The notes: a model not told the origin generated them from the sequence alone. Positions 43,677 through 52,690 are shown, counted from the stretch's first letter. The stretch is DNA of 64,000 bases from UBA3951 sp050952125 (GCA_050952125.1 JBMNKK010000004.1:434001-498000); one strand, 5' to 3'. Numbers and translations are program-made.

Positions 43677-44161
43677 ACCGATACCACCGTTTCCTTCTTG
43701 TCTGTCTACATCGTGATTCCGCTTTACTTGTGGCATTTCCTCTGCCGGAGGCGCTGAACTCGGTATTATGCAGTTGTGTATAGGCATCCTTTTCGACTGA
43801 AAACGCAAGACGCTTGGATGCAACTCCGGCTTTCCGAAAATCCCGTGGTATTTCGCTTGCGTATATGAAACCCACAGGTTATGCACAAAGTTATCAACAG
43901 GTGTGGATAAAGTCTGAGAAATCCGCAGGGTCAAGGGTGTTTTCTAGCCAGAATCCCCGCCTTCAGACTATACCAAGCCGGGGGAGGCGGTGGCAATTGG
44001 AACGATTGTACGGGCGAGTGGAGCGCCGTGAAGTTTAGGCTTTCAAGCAGCGGTGCTGAAGGCCGGAAGGGGCATTGATTCATTGACACCCCGTCTTTTG
44101 GCAAGATATAATCTCGTGTACTATTGCTGTTTAGCGTACGAACCCTAGGAGGATTTCTTTT
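43677..44161. other. oriC part 2 (rpmH-dnaA spacer)
   Basis: 485 bp without a supported gene, between the diverging dnaA and rpmH. A dense cluster of DnaA-box-like 9-mers: TTATGCACA (43879-43887), TTATCAACA (43891-43899) and TGTGGATAA (43902-43910, the exact reverse of TTATCCACA). The right end holds the rpmH promoter. The rest shows no feature I can support. Confidence 0.7.
44083..44112 (+). promoter_or_regulatory. rpmH promoter
   Basis: TTGACA (44083-44088), 18-nt spacer, TATAAT (44107-44112), both perfect. Leader about 40 nt to the rpmH start. Likely drives rpmH-rnpA-yidD-yidC-jag. Confidence 0.85.
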
Positions 44162-44296
44162 ATGAAGCGCACATATCAGCCCAAGAAGCGCAAGAGGGCG
44201 CGCACACACGGTTTTCTCTCCAGAATGAGCTCAGCGGGGGGTAGGAAGGTAATAGCTCGCCGGCGCACGAAAGGCAGGAAAAGACTGTCAGCTTAG
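44162..44296 (+). CDS. rpmH: 50S ribosomal protein L34
   Basis: 44 aa, MKRTYQPKKRKRARTHGF at the start and a KVIARRRTKGRKRLSA end, the family hallmark. AGGAGG lies 9 nt before the ATG. Sits between the origin and rnpA as in nearly all bacteria. Confidence 0.96.
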   Translation: MKRTYQPKKRKRARTHGFLSRMSSAGGRKVIARRRTKGRKRLSA

Positions 44297-44314
44297 GTGA
44301 AGTGAGGCTTTTGT

Positions 44315-44638
44315 GTGTCGCAAGGAAGGATACCTGCTCCATCGTATCGTAAAGTATACGACGAGGGCCGCTCGATCTCGAACAAGTTCCTCGTGATGTA
44401 CTACTTGCCTGATGACGCCGTAAAGATGGGAGTAAGCGTTTCGGCGCGATTGGGCAAAGCTACGGTGAGGAACAAGCTCCGCCGTCGAGTGAAGGAAGCG
44501 TTTCGGCTTCTCTTGCCTTCCGTTCAGGGCGGAGGGCAGTTTGCGTTTATAGTCCGAAGGAGAGCGGTCAATGCGACATACCAGGACATTGAGAGCGCCG
44601 TTAGAGACCTGGTGAAGAGGATGGAACCCTTGAGATGA
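44315..44638 (+). CDS. rnpA: Ribonuclease P protein component
   Basis: 107-aa basic protein that assists the P RNA in tRNA 5-prime maturation. Signature ARLGKATVRNKLRRRVKEAFR (RNR motif). GTG start 18 nt after rpmH; GAGG lies upstream. Its stop overlaps the yidD start (ATGA). Confidence 0.95.
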   Translation: MSQGRIPAPSYRKVYDEGRSISNKFLVMYYLPDDAVKMGVSVSARLGKATVRNKLRRRVKEAFRLLLPSVQGGGQFAFIVRRRAVNATYQDIESAVRDLVKRMEPLR

Positions 44639-44898
44639 TCAGGAAAGCTCTAGCCTCTCTCGTACGCTTGTATCAAGTGTACTTATCGCCCCTCAAAGGG
44701 CCCGCATGCCGGTATTATCCTACATGCTCTGAATACGCGCGGCAGGCCATCCTCATCCATGGGCCTCTCAAAGGGGTGCTCATGGCCTCCTGGCGCCTAT
44801 TGCGGTGCAATCCATTCTCGGCCGGCGGTTACGACCCGGTTCCCCCGGCACCTCGGCGAGTCCTTGAAGCCAAGGAGGTCAATCAATGCAATACATAG
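44635..44898 (+). CDS. yidD: YidD membrane-insertion efficiency factor
   Basis: 87 aa with the family core YQVYLSPLKGPACRYYPTCSEYARQAI and LLRCNPFSAGGYDPVP. Peripheral membrane protein helping YidC-dependent insertion. Overlaps rnpA by 4 nt and yidC by 13 nt. Confidence 0.93.
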   Translation: MIRKALASLVRLYQVYLSPLKGPACRYYPTCSEYARQAILIHGPLKGVLMASWRLLRCNPFSAGGYDPVPPAPRRVLEAKEVNQCNT

Positions 44899-45533
44899 TG
44901 CAGTTCCTCAGCAGTGTAATCGATTACATTGGGAACGCGACCGGCAACTATGGCCTGGCCGTCATGGGGCTTACCGTAGCGGTGAGGCTTGTGATGCTTC
45001 CCTTCACCATTATGCAGGCCCGCTCAACACAGGCTCTGAACGTGATGAAGCCGGAGATGGACAAAATCAACAAGAAGTACAAAGACGACCCTGAGCGGCT
45101 GAACATGGAGCTCATGGAGCTCTATCGAAAACACAAGGTCAACCCGGCCTCAAGCTGCATAATGATCGCGATCCAGTTTCCCATACTTATGGCGATGATC
45201 CAGGCGCTTGGGTTCAACGAAGCTCTTAAGGGGGCATCCTTTCTGGGGCTTAAGCTTGGGGAGTCCGGGGGGCTGCCTGTAGCAGCGGTAGCGGCCATTA
45301 CTACATACGTAAGCGTGAAATTGTCTCCTACGATGGGCGGTGGGCAGGCCGGACAGAGCCAGAACGTGATGCTTATCGTAATGGTAGGCCTCATGCTCTT
45401 CTTCGCTTGGAAATACGACGTGGCAGTTTCACTCTACATAGTAACGGCTAACCTATTGGGGCTGGTAGAAAGGTATCTGGTACCGCGCCCCGAGATAACT
45501 CCAGAAGGAGCAGGTCGTCGTGAAAAGCGTTGA
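44886..45533 (+). CDS. yidC: YidC/Oxa1 membrane insertase
   Basis: 215 aa, the short Gram-positive form. Five hydrophobic segments, the groove Arg in GLTVAVRLVMLPFTIMQ, a cytoplasmic loop KPEMDKINKKYKDDPERLNMELMELY and a basic C-terminal tail. No lipobox is present, unlike SpoIIIJ of Bacillus. AAGGAGG before the ATG. It inserts membrane proteins with or without Sec. Confidence 0.93.
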   Translation: MQYIVQFLSSVIDYIGNATGNYGLAVMGLTVAVRLVMLPFTIMQARSTQALNVMKPEMDKINKKYKDDPERLNMELMELYRKHKVNPASSCIMIAIQFPILMAMIQALGFNEALKGASFLGLKLGESGGLPVAAVAAITTYVSVKLSPTMGGGQAGQSQNVMLIVMVGLMLFFAWKYDVAVSLYIVTANLLGLVERYLVPRPEITPEGAGRREKR

Positions 45534-46167
45534 GAAGACCGGGCGCACGGTCGACGAGGCAATCGACAGTGCGCTGGCTGAACTGGGAGTCGCAAGAGAG
45601 GATTGCATAATTGAAGTGCTCTTGGAGCCGTCCCGAGGGTTTTTAGGATTGCTCGGCGGAAAGGACGCCAAGGTCAGGGTCACGGCCAAAGAGAGCCGGG
45701 CTGACCTAGCTAAGGACTTTGTGGCAGGGCTCTTGGAGAGAATGGGCATGGAGGCGGCCATCGAGATAAGGCCTAGAGGTGACACTCTGAATTTGGATAT
45801 CGTGGGCAGAGATATGGGGCTGCTCATTGGCCGCAGGGGAGATACGCTGAAAGCACTAGAGTTCGTGACCAATTTGGCCGCGTCCAAGGGCGGAGGAGAA
45901 GTTGAGAGAATCGTAGTGGACGTATCGGGCTACCGGAAGAGGCGCGAGAGAGACTTGGAGCAAATGGCGCGAACACTGGCGCGGCGTGTTGTGAGAACTC
46001 AGAAGAGCGTTATGACGGAGCCGCTTGACGCGAGGGACAGGAGAGTTGTCCACCTCGCGCTCCAGAACGACCCGGATGTGTCGACGCACAGCGAAGGCGA
46101 GGAGCCCTTCAGGCGAGTCGTGGTTTCTTTGAAGGAAGGTTCCGGCCAAGCGGAAGGGGTCGAGTAG
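45520..46167 (+). CDS. jag: KhpB/Jag RNA-binding protein
   Basis: 215 aa. Jag-N domain (KSVEKTGRTVDEAIDSALAELGV), then a KH domain with GLLIGRRGDTLKALEFVTN and an R3H-like end (ARDRRVVHLALQNDPDV). Binds RNA with KhpA and affects cell elongation and sporulation-phase gene expression in relatives. GTG with GAAGGAG upstream; overlaps yidC by 14 nt. A terminator follows. Confidence 0.93.
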   Translation: MKSVEKTGRTVDEAIDSALAELGVAREDCIIEVLLEPSRGFLGLLGGKDAKVRVTAKESRADLAKDFVAGLLERMGMEAAIEIRPRGDTLNLDIVGRDMGLLIGRRGDTLKALEFVTNLAASKGGGEVERIVVDVSGYRKRRERDLEQMARTLARRVVRTQKSVMTEPLDARDRRVVHLALQNDPDVSTHSEGEEPFRRVVVSLKEGSGQAEGVE

Positions 46168-46187
46168 GGCAAGGCGGTTTGAAAAGT

Positions 46188-46209
46188 AAAGCCCCGGGAA
46201 CGGGGCTTT
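46188..46209 (+). terminator. Terminator after jag
   Basis: 9-bp stem AAAGCCCCG/CGGGGCTTT, 4-nt loop, followed by TGTTTT. It lies 24 nt before the mnmE start, so mnmE may have low readthrough or its own promoter. Confidence 0.8.
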
Positions 46210-46232
46210 TGTTTTCGAAAGGGGAATGGGCA

Positions 46233-47606
46233 TTGTGTGAGGACACCATCGCCGCGATCTCGACGCCGAGAGGCACAGGCGGGATCTCCATAGTCCGCCT
46301 AAGCGGTCCTGACGCTGTTTCGATTGCCGACAGAGTCGTCAATCTGAAGACATCGCAGCCCATTAAGGCAATGCAGTCTTGGTCAGCCCGGTTGGGCACG
46401 GTTCGCGCTGCGGATGGAACTGCTATAGACGAAGCCGTAGTCATCCTCATGCGAAAGCCTCGCTCTTACACCGGGGAAGACATGGTGGAACTACAGTGTC
46501 ATGGAGGTCCCGTGGCGAGCCAGAAGGTCCTTTTCGCTCTGCTTGAAGCGGGCGCCCGGCACGCCGGTCCGGGCGAGTTCACAAAGCGAGCTTTCTTAAG
46601 CGGGCGAATTACCCTTGATGAAGCCGAGGCTGTCCTCGACGTTGTAACGGCGTCCACCGAGGCTGCCCTGAAAGAGGCGGGTAGGCGCCTTGGGGGCGAG
46701 CTGGGGGCCAAAGTGAAAAAGTGGGAGGAGCGGCTCTACGGCGCGCTTGCCGGACTTTTGGCATTGGCTGATTTTCCGGAGGAAGTCGAGGAGATGTCCG
46801 AGAGCGCGTTTGAAGAGATCGCGGTTATCCGGAAGGAGATAGCTGACGTTCTGCGGCGAGCACCTTTAGGTTTAGCCCTCTCCGGCGGGATTGAGGTTTG
46901 CCTGGTGGGCGCGCCCAATTCGGGCAAGTCCTCGCTGTTCAACGCACTCTTGTCCCAGGACAGAGCCATTGTCACGGAAGTCCCCGGCACGACGCGGGAT
47001 GTCCTGCGGGAGCGCGCGGAGTGGAACGGGCTTCCCGTAATACTGCTTGATACAGCCGGATTGAGGCGCACTGAAGATGTAGTCGAGTTAATCGGCGTCG
47101 CGCGAGCAGAGGAGGCGGCGCGAGAGTCCGAGGTAATCCTGTATGTGATTGATGGTACAAGGGGCGTCACCTGCGAAGACAGGAAGTGGGTCTCAAAATG
47201 GAGAGAAGAAGGGCGCCACGTGATAGCGGTCGTGAGCAAAGCTGATGCAGGAATCGATCCCACAGACTTTTTCGAACTGGGAGAGATAACGGGAGGGGCA
47301 TATGTCGTTTCCTCGAGCAAGACGGGCCAGGGCGTTGAAGAGATCAAGGCAAGGGTGGCCCGCATGTTTGACGGCGGCGACGGGCTTGAGGTTGTAGCGC
47401 CAGGGTCAGCGCGCCAAGTGGACTGCCTCCGCAGAGCGGAAGCGCTGCTTGGGGAGGCTTTGTCCGGGAGAAGCAGCGGATGGAGTGAGGACGTGCTGGT
47501 GCTTTCTGTAGAGGAAGCGGCGCGGGCGCTCTCGGAGTTAACGGGGAAGAATGTCAGTGAGGAAGCCCTGGAACAGGTGTTCTCCAGGTTCTGCGTAGGT
47601 AAGTGA
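46233..47606 (+). CDS. mnmE: tRNA modification GTPase MnmE
   Basis: 457 aa. N-terminal tetrahydrofolate domain (EDTIAAISTPRGTGGISIVRLSG), helical domain, and G domain with GAPNSGKSSLFNAL (P-loop), DTAGLR and SKAD. The C-terminus FCVGK is the conserved Cys-GK end. With MnmG it makes the cmnm5 modification on wobble U34. TTG at 46233 follows AAAGGGGA; the earlier in-frame start at 46179 would put the terminator inside the gene. Confidence 0.95.
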   Translation: MCEDTIAAISTPRGTGGISIVRLSGPDAVSIADRVVNLKTSQPIKAMQSWSARLGTVRAADGTAIDEAVVILMRKPRSYTGEDMVELQCHGGPVASQKVLFALLEAGARHAGPGEFTKRAFLSGRITLDEAEAVLDVVTASTEAALKEAGRRLGGELGAKVKKWEERLYGALAGLLALADFPEEVEEMSESAFEEIAVIRKEIADVLRRAPLGLALSGGIEVCLVGAPNSGKSSLFNALLSQDRAIVTEVPGTTRDVLRERAEWNGLPVILLDTAGLRRTEDVVELIGVARAEEAARESEVILYVIDGTRGVTCEDRKWVSKWREEGRHVIAVVSKADAGIDPTDFFELGEITGGAYVVSSSKTGQGVEEIKARVARMFDGGDGLEVVAPGSARQVDCLRRAEALLGEALSGRSSGWSEDVLVLSVEEAARALSELTGKNVSEEALEQVFSRFCVGK

Positions 47607-47620
47607 GAAGGAACTGGTGT

Positions 47621-49432
47621 ATGACTGAAACTAAGGTCTCTGGCACCTACGACATCATAGTGGTCGGCAGCGGGCACGCGGCGGTTGAGGCCTCTCTCGC
47701 GGCGTCCAGACTTGGCAGCCGAGTCTGCCTCATAACGTTGGACGCGAGTAATATCGCCGGGATGCCCTGCAATCCGGCTCTGGGCGGGCCGGGAAAGGCC
47801 CAGATCATAAGCGAGATCGATGCTCTCGGAGGCGAGATGGCTCTTGCCGTAGACGACTCGGCCATCGAACTCAGAGTGTTGAATGCTTCTAAGGGGCCGG
47901 CGGTGCAATCCCTCCGTGCCCAGGTAGACAAGGCTGCATATGGGGCTCACATGTCCCGCGCTCTTGAGGCAAGCGGCATAACCGTGCTCTCAGGAATGGT
48001 TACGGAGGTTCTGGTCAAAGAGGGAGCGGTCAGAGGGGTTAGATTCGGGCGGGACGAGATCCTGGAGTGCTCTAGAGTCATCCTTTGCACCGGCGTGTAT
48101 CTTGAGAGCCGCATCGTCATGGGCGATGTGGTCCGGGAGTCAGGTCCCCTCGGGGAGCCCAATGCCAAGGGATTGTCAGATTCCTTGCGGAAGCTGGGAA
48201 TTACCCTTGGGCGGTTCAAGACGGGGACTTCGCCGCGAATAGCTAAGGATTCTATCCATTGGGACAAACTAAGGCGCGAACCGAGCACAGACAAACCTTA
48301 TGCATTCTCGTTCATGTCCCGGCCCCGCCTCTGGGGGAGCGATGCCTGTTACTCCACCTACACCAACGAGCGTACACACATGATTATCTGCCGGAACAAA
48401 GACAGGGCGCCCCTTTTCAACGGGACCATTGAGGGAGCCGGGCCCAGATACTGTCCATCCATTGAGGACAAGGTGCTCAGGTTTCCGGAGCGCCCAAGGC
48501 ATCAGGTGTATCTCGAGCTGGAGTCTCGCGACTCCCCCGATGTCTATATACTCGGCCTCTCAACGAGTCTCCCGGTAGACGTGCAGTGGGAGATGGTCCG
48601 GACTCTGCCCGGCCTGGAAGAAGCACGGATAACCAAGCCCGGCTATGCCATTGAATATGACTATATGCTGCCCAGCCAGCTGAAGCCTTCGCTAGAGACA
48701 ACGCGCGTCTCGGGGCTGTTCGCGGCCGGGCAGATTAACGGCACTTCAGGATATGAAGAGGCAGCCGCCCAAGGCATAATAGCGGGCATCAATGCATCGC
48801 TGTCACTAAAGGGCATGCCGCCTCTCATCTTGTCGAGAGACGAGGCTTACATCGGCGTACTCATAGACGACCTTGTGGGAACTGCGATTGTGGAGCCGTA
48901 CAGGATGCTCACTTCGCGGTGTGAATACCGCCTTCTGCTTCGTCAAAGCAATGCTGACCAGCGATTAACTCCTATCGGGAGAAGGATCGGACTTGTGGCC
49001 GACGATCGGTGGCAAAGATTTAAGGAAAAGATGGCTCTCATGGAAAAGGGCAGAGCCGCTTTGAGGGCGAAGGTGAATGGGCAGGAAATAGCGGAGCGCC
49101 TCAGAACACCCGAGGCACGATTGTGCCATTATGCCGCGCATTTGCCGGAGCTTGACGGCATTCCTGAGGATGTACTGGTGGAAATAGAGCTTGAGGCCAA
49201 GTACAAAGGCTTTATTGACCGCCAAGCTAGGGAGGCCGCCCGGCTGCGGCGCTACTCGGGGAAGAGGATCCCGCCTACCCTAAACCCGGCTGACATTCCG
49301 GGATTGTCGAGTGAGGCCAGAGACAAGTTGTCAAAGTACGCCCCGGCTACCATAGGCGGTGCATTGAGGGCGGGGGTATCTCCTACCGATGCTCTCATTC
49401 TTATCGCGTACATGAAAAGCTGCCCGGGGTGA
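47621..49432 (+). CDS. mnmG: tRNA uridine 5-carboxymethylaminomethyl modification enzyme MnmG
   Basis: 603 aa FAD enzyme. Dinucleotide motif DIIVVGSGHAAVEASLAASRLG, the conserved NPALGGPGKAQIISEIDALGG and KTGTSPRI segments. ATG at 47621 follows AAGGA. Partner of MnmE, 14 nt downstream. Its TGA stop is in the same reading frame as rsmG, which follows after a few codons. Confidence 0.96.
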   Translation: MTETKVSGTYDIIVVGSGHAAVEASLAASRLGSRVCLITLDASNIAGMPCNPALGGPGKAQIISEIDALGGEMALAVDDSAIELRVLNASKGPAVQSLRAQVDKAAYGAHMSRALEASGITVLSGMVTEVLVKEGAVRGVRFGRDEILECSRVILCTGVYLESRIVMGDVVRESGPLGEPNAKGLSDSLRKLGITLGRFKTGTSPRIAKDSIHWDKLRREPSTDKPYAFSFMSRPRLWGSDACYSTYTNERTHMIICRNKDRAPLFNGTIEGAGPRYCPSIEDKVLRFPERPRHQVYLELESRDSPDVYILGLSTSLPVDVQWEMVRTLPGLEEARITKPGYAIEYDYMLPSQLKPSLETTRVSGLFAAGQINGTSGYEEAAAQGIIAGINASLSLKGMPPLILSRDEAYIGVLIDDLVGTAIVEPYRMLTSRCEYRLLLRQSNADQRLTPIGRRIGLVADDRWQRFKEKMALMEKGRAALRAKVNGQEIAERLRTPEARLCHYAAHLPELDGIPEDVLVEIELEAKYKGFIDRQAREAARLRRYSGKRIPPTLNPADIPGLSSEARDKLSKYAPATIGGALRAGVSPTDALILIAYMKSCPG

Positions 49433-49516
49433 GAGGGGGAGCCTTGCCTGAGTGCTGAAGAGGACAGCGGGTTTGTAGAAGCCGGCATCTCTGAGTATGC
49501 GAGGGCGGCCGAAGAG

Positions 49517-50200
49517 ATGGGGCTGCCTCAGACTGAGTCTGCCTTGTCACTGGTAGAATCCTGGTTCCGATTCTACCGGACGTGGCAGGGGCGGAGGGTG
49601 GTCGGGTTCACCGACCCTGAAGACATTGCAGTAAAGCTGATTGCCGACTCCTTCGCCATACTACATGCTGTCCCGGACATCACCGGTACTTCGCCGCTTC
49701 GTGTGGTGGATCTCGGAAGCGGAAATGGGTGGCCCGGTCTCGCTGCTGTCGCTCTGTGGCCAGACAGTCTCCTCACTCTAATCGACTCGCGATTGGGAGC
49801 ATGTGACTTCATTCTGGAGTACCTTACGTCGGCTTCAATCGAGAGGGCGCTTGTAGTGCCCCAAAGGGCGGAGGAGGCATCGAAGTCCGCCGATTTTCGC
49901 GGGCAATTCGATCTAGTCACCAGCCGTGCTATGGCGCAACCTGGTGTCTCGCTGGAGTTGTCCGTGCCTTTTGGATGCCCGGGCAGTCTCGTGGCACTAT
50001 GGCTTGGACCGGAGTATGCGGCCAAAGTAGCCGGGCGCCCCGATATACCCGAGTTGGGGGTGAGACTACTTCGAACTCATGAGTACGTTTTGGCGCGAGG
50101 TCGAGGGCGGCGGGTTTTGGCGGTGTACCGTTGTGAGGCCGCTCCCCGGAAGGGGTATCCCAGAAACCTCTCCAGCATTAAAGCCAAGCCTCTCCTCTAG
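49517..50200 (+). CDS. rsmG: 16S rRNA (guanine527-N7)-methyltransferase RsmG
   Basis: SAM-dependent methyltransferase, 227 aa from the first ATG. SAM motif VVDLGSGNGWPGLAAV, then VTSRAMAQPG. The helical segment expected at the N-terminus extends upstream of the ATG (codons spell SAEEDSGFVEAGISEYARAAEE), with no ATG/GTG/TTG available; a CTG at 49448 with GAGGGGGAG 6 nt before it is a plausible true start. A TCCTCTA hairpin overlaps the stop codon. Confidence 0.9.
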   Translation: MGLPQTESALSLVESWFRFYRTWQGRRVVGFTDPEDIAVKLIADSFAILHAVPDITGTSPLRVVDLGSGNGWPGLAAVALWPDSLLTLIDSRLGACDFILEYLTSASIERALVVPQRAEEASKSADFRGQFDLVTSRAMAQPGVSLELSVPFGCPGSLVALWLGPEYAAKVAGRPDIPELGVRLLRTHEYVLARGRGRRVLAVYRCEAAPRKGYPRNLSSIKAKPLL

Positions 50201-50209
50201 CTTAGAGGA
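50193..50209. repeat. Short palindrome at the end of rsmG
   Basis: TCCTCTA (50193-50199) and TAGAGGA (50203-50209) with a 3-nt centre, overlapping the rsmG stop. Could be a weak terminator or operator for noc. No T-tract. Confidence 0.35.
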
Positions 50210-50253
50210 AATAGTATCCTAAAACTAGAACCTTCTCCCAGGGGGTGGGCCTT

Positions 50254-51069
50254 ATGTCTCAGACGTTGGTATTGGACAAGTTCCAACCCGCTGAAGTGCC
50301 GGTTGAGAGGTTGACCATGCGTCCGGGTTCAGGGGTTCCGGGAGGTGCTGACACTATCTCAAGGAAGCTTCTCCAGAACCTAGTGAGGGGTGCTTCGGAA
50401 CCGATCCTGGTTCGTGAAGTCGGGCAGCGCATGGAAATTGTGGCCGGAGATATGGAGTATCTGGCCGCAGTGAAGCGCGGGACGGCTGTCCTTAAGGTTT
50501 TTGTTGGTGAACCGGATGAGAAGGATGCTCTTCTCTTAAGATTGGCGGAGGGTTCCCGGAGGGGAGAGCTAAATCCCTTGGAAGAAGCGGAGATTCTGAG
50601 GGCGCTCAACCACGACTATGGAATGACGCAGCAAGAAATCGCTATGCGGACAGGCCGGGTGCAGTCTACCGTTGCCAATAAGATGAGGCTTCTGAAGCTT
50701 CCACCCGAGGTCCTGAAAGCGCTTCGCGAGGGACAGATAGGAGAGAGGCACGCAAGGGCGCTCTTGAAGATAGGGGATCCGGCAAAACAGATGAGTGTAT
50801 TTCGGCGAGCAGTACGCACTCGAGCTTCAGCCCAGGAGACTGAAGCCATGTGCGATGTGGCGGCTCCCAGCACTGAAAAGAGCAATAGAGGCCGCCGGAA
50901 GGGAGGGCGAGGAGTAGTCAAGGACATCCGGATATACCAAAACGGCCTACGCAGCGTAGTGAGGGAGATGCAGAAAGCAGGACTCAACGTGACCTGCGAA
51001 GAAGAAAATGTCGAAACCGGTTGGAAGTTCACCGTTTCGGTTAGGCCGGAGGGAGAGTCGAAGAGATAG
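50254..51069 (+). CDS. noc: ParB-like nucleoid occlusion protein (Noc-type)
   Basis: 271 aa. ParB N-domain pieces (PILVREVGQRMEIVAGDMEYLAAVKRGT, RLAEGSRRGELNPLEEAEIL) and HTH (MTQQEIAMRTGRVQSTVANKMRLLKLP). The position between rsmG and soj is that of noc in Bacillus, whose product blocks division over the nucleoid. The GERR box of Spo0J reads VAGD here, so the CTPase motif is diverged. ATG at 50254 with AGGGGGTG upstream. Confidence 0.8.
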   Translation: MSQTLVLDKFQPAEVPVERLTMRPGSGVPGGADTISRKLLQNLVRGASEPILVREVGQRMEIVAGDMEYLAAVKRGTAVLKVFVGEPDEKDALLLRLAEGSRRGELNPLEEAEILRALNHDYGMTQQEIAMRTGRVQSTVANKMRLLKLPPEVLKALREGQIGERHARALLKIGDPAKQMSVFRRAVRTRASAQETEAMCDVAAPSTEKSNRGRRKGGRGVVKDIRIYQNGLRSVVREMQKAGLNVTCEEENVETGWKFTVSVRPEGESKR

Positions 51070-51071
51070 GG

Positions 51072-51848
51072 ATGTCCAAAGTGATCGCCGTCGCTAATCA
51101 AAAGGGCGGAGTGGGTAAGACAACTACGGCAGTCAACCTCGGAGCGTGCCTGGGAGACCTGGGACGCTCTGTGTTAGTTGTCGACCTTGATCCTCAGGGA
51201 AACGCGACAAGCGGGCTGGGGGTCGATCGCAGGAAGATGGAGGCATCTGTCTATGATTGCCTCGTGAACGATCTTGAGCCCGTGAAGGCGTTAAGGGCGA
51301 CAGAATTTCGCGGTCTATGGCTGCTTCCATCGTCCTTGGGATTGGCGGGAGCCGAAATCGAACTGGTCCCTCTGCCTGAGAGAGAGAACCGGCTTAGGAA
51401 GTGTATCGGGAAGGTCAGAGAGAATTACGATTTCATCCTCATTGACTGCCCGCCATCGCTCGGACTCTTAACGATCAACGCGCTGGCGGCGGCCGACTCA
51501 GTCCTCATCCCCATTCAATGCGAGTACTACGCGTTGGAGGGTTTGTCACAACTCCTCAGCATCGTCAAGCTCGTAAGGAACAGGTTGAACTCGACGTTGG
51601 ACTTGGAGGGAGTTCTACTGACAATGTTTGATGGCCGGACGAATCTCTCCCTTCAGGTTGCCGAGGATGTGAAGAAGTACTTTCGGGACAAGGTCTACCG
51701 GACCATAATTCCCCGGAATGTCCGTCTATCCGAGGCACCGTCGCACGGTAAGCCGATAACCATATACGATTCAAAATCAAAGGGTGCTGAAGTTTACAGA
51801 GAGCTAGCCGAGGAGGTAGTGAGGCGTGGCGAAGAAGGGATTGGGTAG
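51072..51848 (+). CDS. soj: Chromosome-partitioning ATPase Soj (ParA)
   Basis: 258-aa deviant Walker ATPase: NQKGGVGKTTTAVNLG, DLDPQGNATSGLG, DCPPSLGLLTINALAAAD. It moves Spo0J-parS complexes and affects DnaA activity. Starts 2 nt after noc and overlaps spo0J by 23 nt, so all three are translationally coupled. Confidence 0.95.
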   Translation: MSKVIAVANQKGGVGKTTTAVNLGACLGDLGRSVLVVDLDPQGNATSGLGVDRRKMEASVYDCLVNDLEPVKALRATEFRGLWLLPSSLGLAGAEIELVPLPERENRLRKCIGKVRENYDFILIDCPPSLGLLTINALAAADSVLIPIQCEYYALEGLSQLLSIVKLVRNRLNSTLDLEGVLLTMFDGRTNLSLQVAEDVKKYFRDKVYRTIIPRNVRLSEAPSHGKPITIYDSKSKGAEVYRELAEEVVRRGEEGIG

Positions 51849-52668
51849 AGGGATAGAGGCCCTCATTCCGGTTAGCGCTGAGTCGCAGGATACTCCCATC
51901 GTTGAACTTGACCCCACCGAGATCAAGCCAGACCCTCTCCAGCCGAGACAAATCTTTGATGATCAGAAGATAAGGGAGCTTGCTGATTCCCTGAAGGAAC
52001 ACGGAGTCATCCAACCGCTGATCGTGAGAAGGGTTGGGCAGACTTACCGGCTGGTTGCAGGCGAGAGGCGTTTGAGAGCTGCTCTTGAGGCCGGCATTGA
52101 GAGAGTCCCGGTTGTTGTGCGGACGATGGATGATCGCGAGGCTATGGAGGTGTCTCTTGTCGAGAACCTTCAGCGCGAAGAGCTGGGACCGCTTGAGCAG
52201 GCGGCCGCCTTCCAGCGTCTCATGGATGAATTCAACATGACTCAGGAAGAAGTGGCGGCAAGGGTCGGGAAGAGCCGGCCGGAGGTTGCCAACACAGTGA
52301 GGCTGCTGAAACTTGAGCCTGAAGTGAAGAAGCTCATCACCGAAGGGAAACTGACCGGCGGACACGGTAGGGCCCTGGTGGGGCTTAACCGGGAGAGGCA
52401 GATCAAGTCCGCCAAAACCGTGATAGCCAAGGGATTGTCGGTACGCAAGACAGAGGAACTGGTTGCCGGCCAAGCGCGGCAGCAAGCGAAGAAGACTGGA
52501 CTGCTGCCTCCAAGTCGCCGCAGAGACGCAGAGGAGATATTGGCTCAGGCTCTAGGGACTCCGGTTCAGGTGAAGGTTCAGGGACCTCGCGGGAGCATAA
52601 CCATTTCCTTTTTCGGCGAGGAAGACCTGGAGCGCATAGTGGACGTGATACAACGGGGAACAAAGTGA
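51826..52668 (+). CDS. spo0J: Chromosome-partitioning protein Spo0J (ParB)
   Basis: 280 aa. CTPase motifs RLVAGERRLRAAL and ENLQREELGPLEQA, HTH MTQEEVAARVGKSRPEVANTVRLLKL, and a C-terminal dimer domain. It spreads from parS by CTP-dependent clamping and recruits condensin. A parS site follows within 7 nt of the stop codon. Starts with GTG inside soj. Confidence 0.95.
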   Translation: MAKKGLGRGIEALIPVSAESQDTPIVELDPTEIKPDPLQPRQIFDDQKIRELADSLKEHGVIQPLIVRRVGQTYRLVAGERRLRAALEAGIERVPVVVRTMDDREAMEVSLVENLQREELGPLEQAAAFQRLMDEFNMTQEEVAARVGKSRPEVANTVRLLKLEPEVKKLITEGKLTGGHGRALVGLNRERQIKSAKTVIAKGLSVRKTEELVAGQARQQAKKTGLLPPSRRRDAEEILAQALGTPVQVKVQGPRGSITISFFGEEDLERIVDVIQRGTK

Positions 52669-52674
52669 GTGGAA

Positions 52675-52690
52675 TGTTTCACGTGGAACA
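52675..52690. other. parS site
   Basis: TGTTTCACGTGGAACA, one mismatch from the consensus TGTTTCACGTGAAACA, directly after spo0J. The mismatch breaks perfect palindromy at one half-site. Confidence 0.9.

Noticed and set aside
46179..46232. Earlier mnmE start
   Set aside because: It would place the jag terminator hairpin inside the coding sequence; the TTG at 46233 has a proper ribosome site and matches the family start.
46736..47950. Long minus-strand reading frame of about 404 codons
   Set aside because: It lies entirely antisense to mnmE and the start of mnmG, has no domain pattern and is Ser/Pro-rich as expected from the shadow of GC-rich coding DNA.
51565..52485. Minus-strand frame of about 306 codons
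   Set aside because: Antisense to soj and spo0J; the translation has no recognisable motif and no ribosome site.
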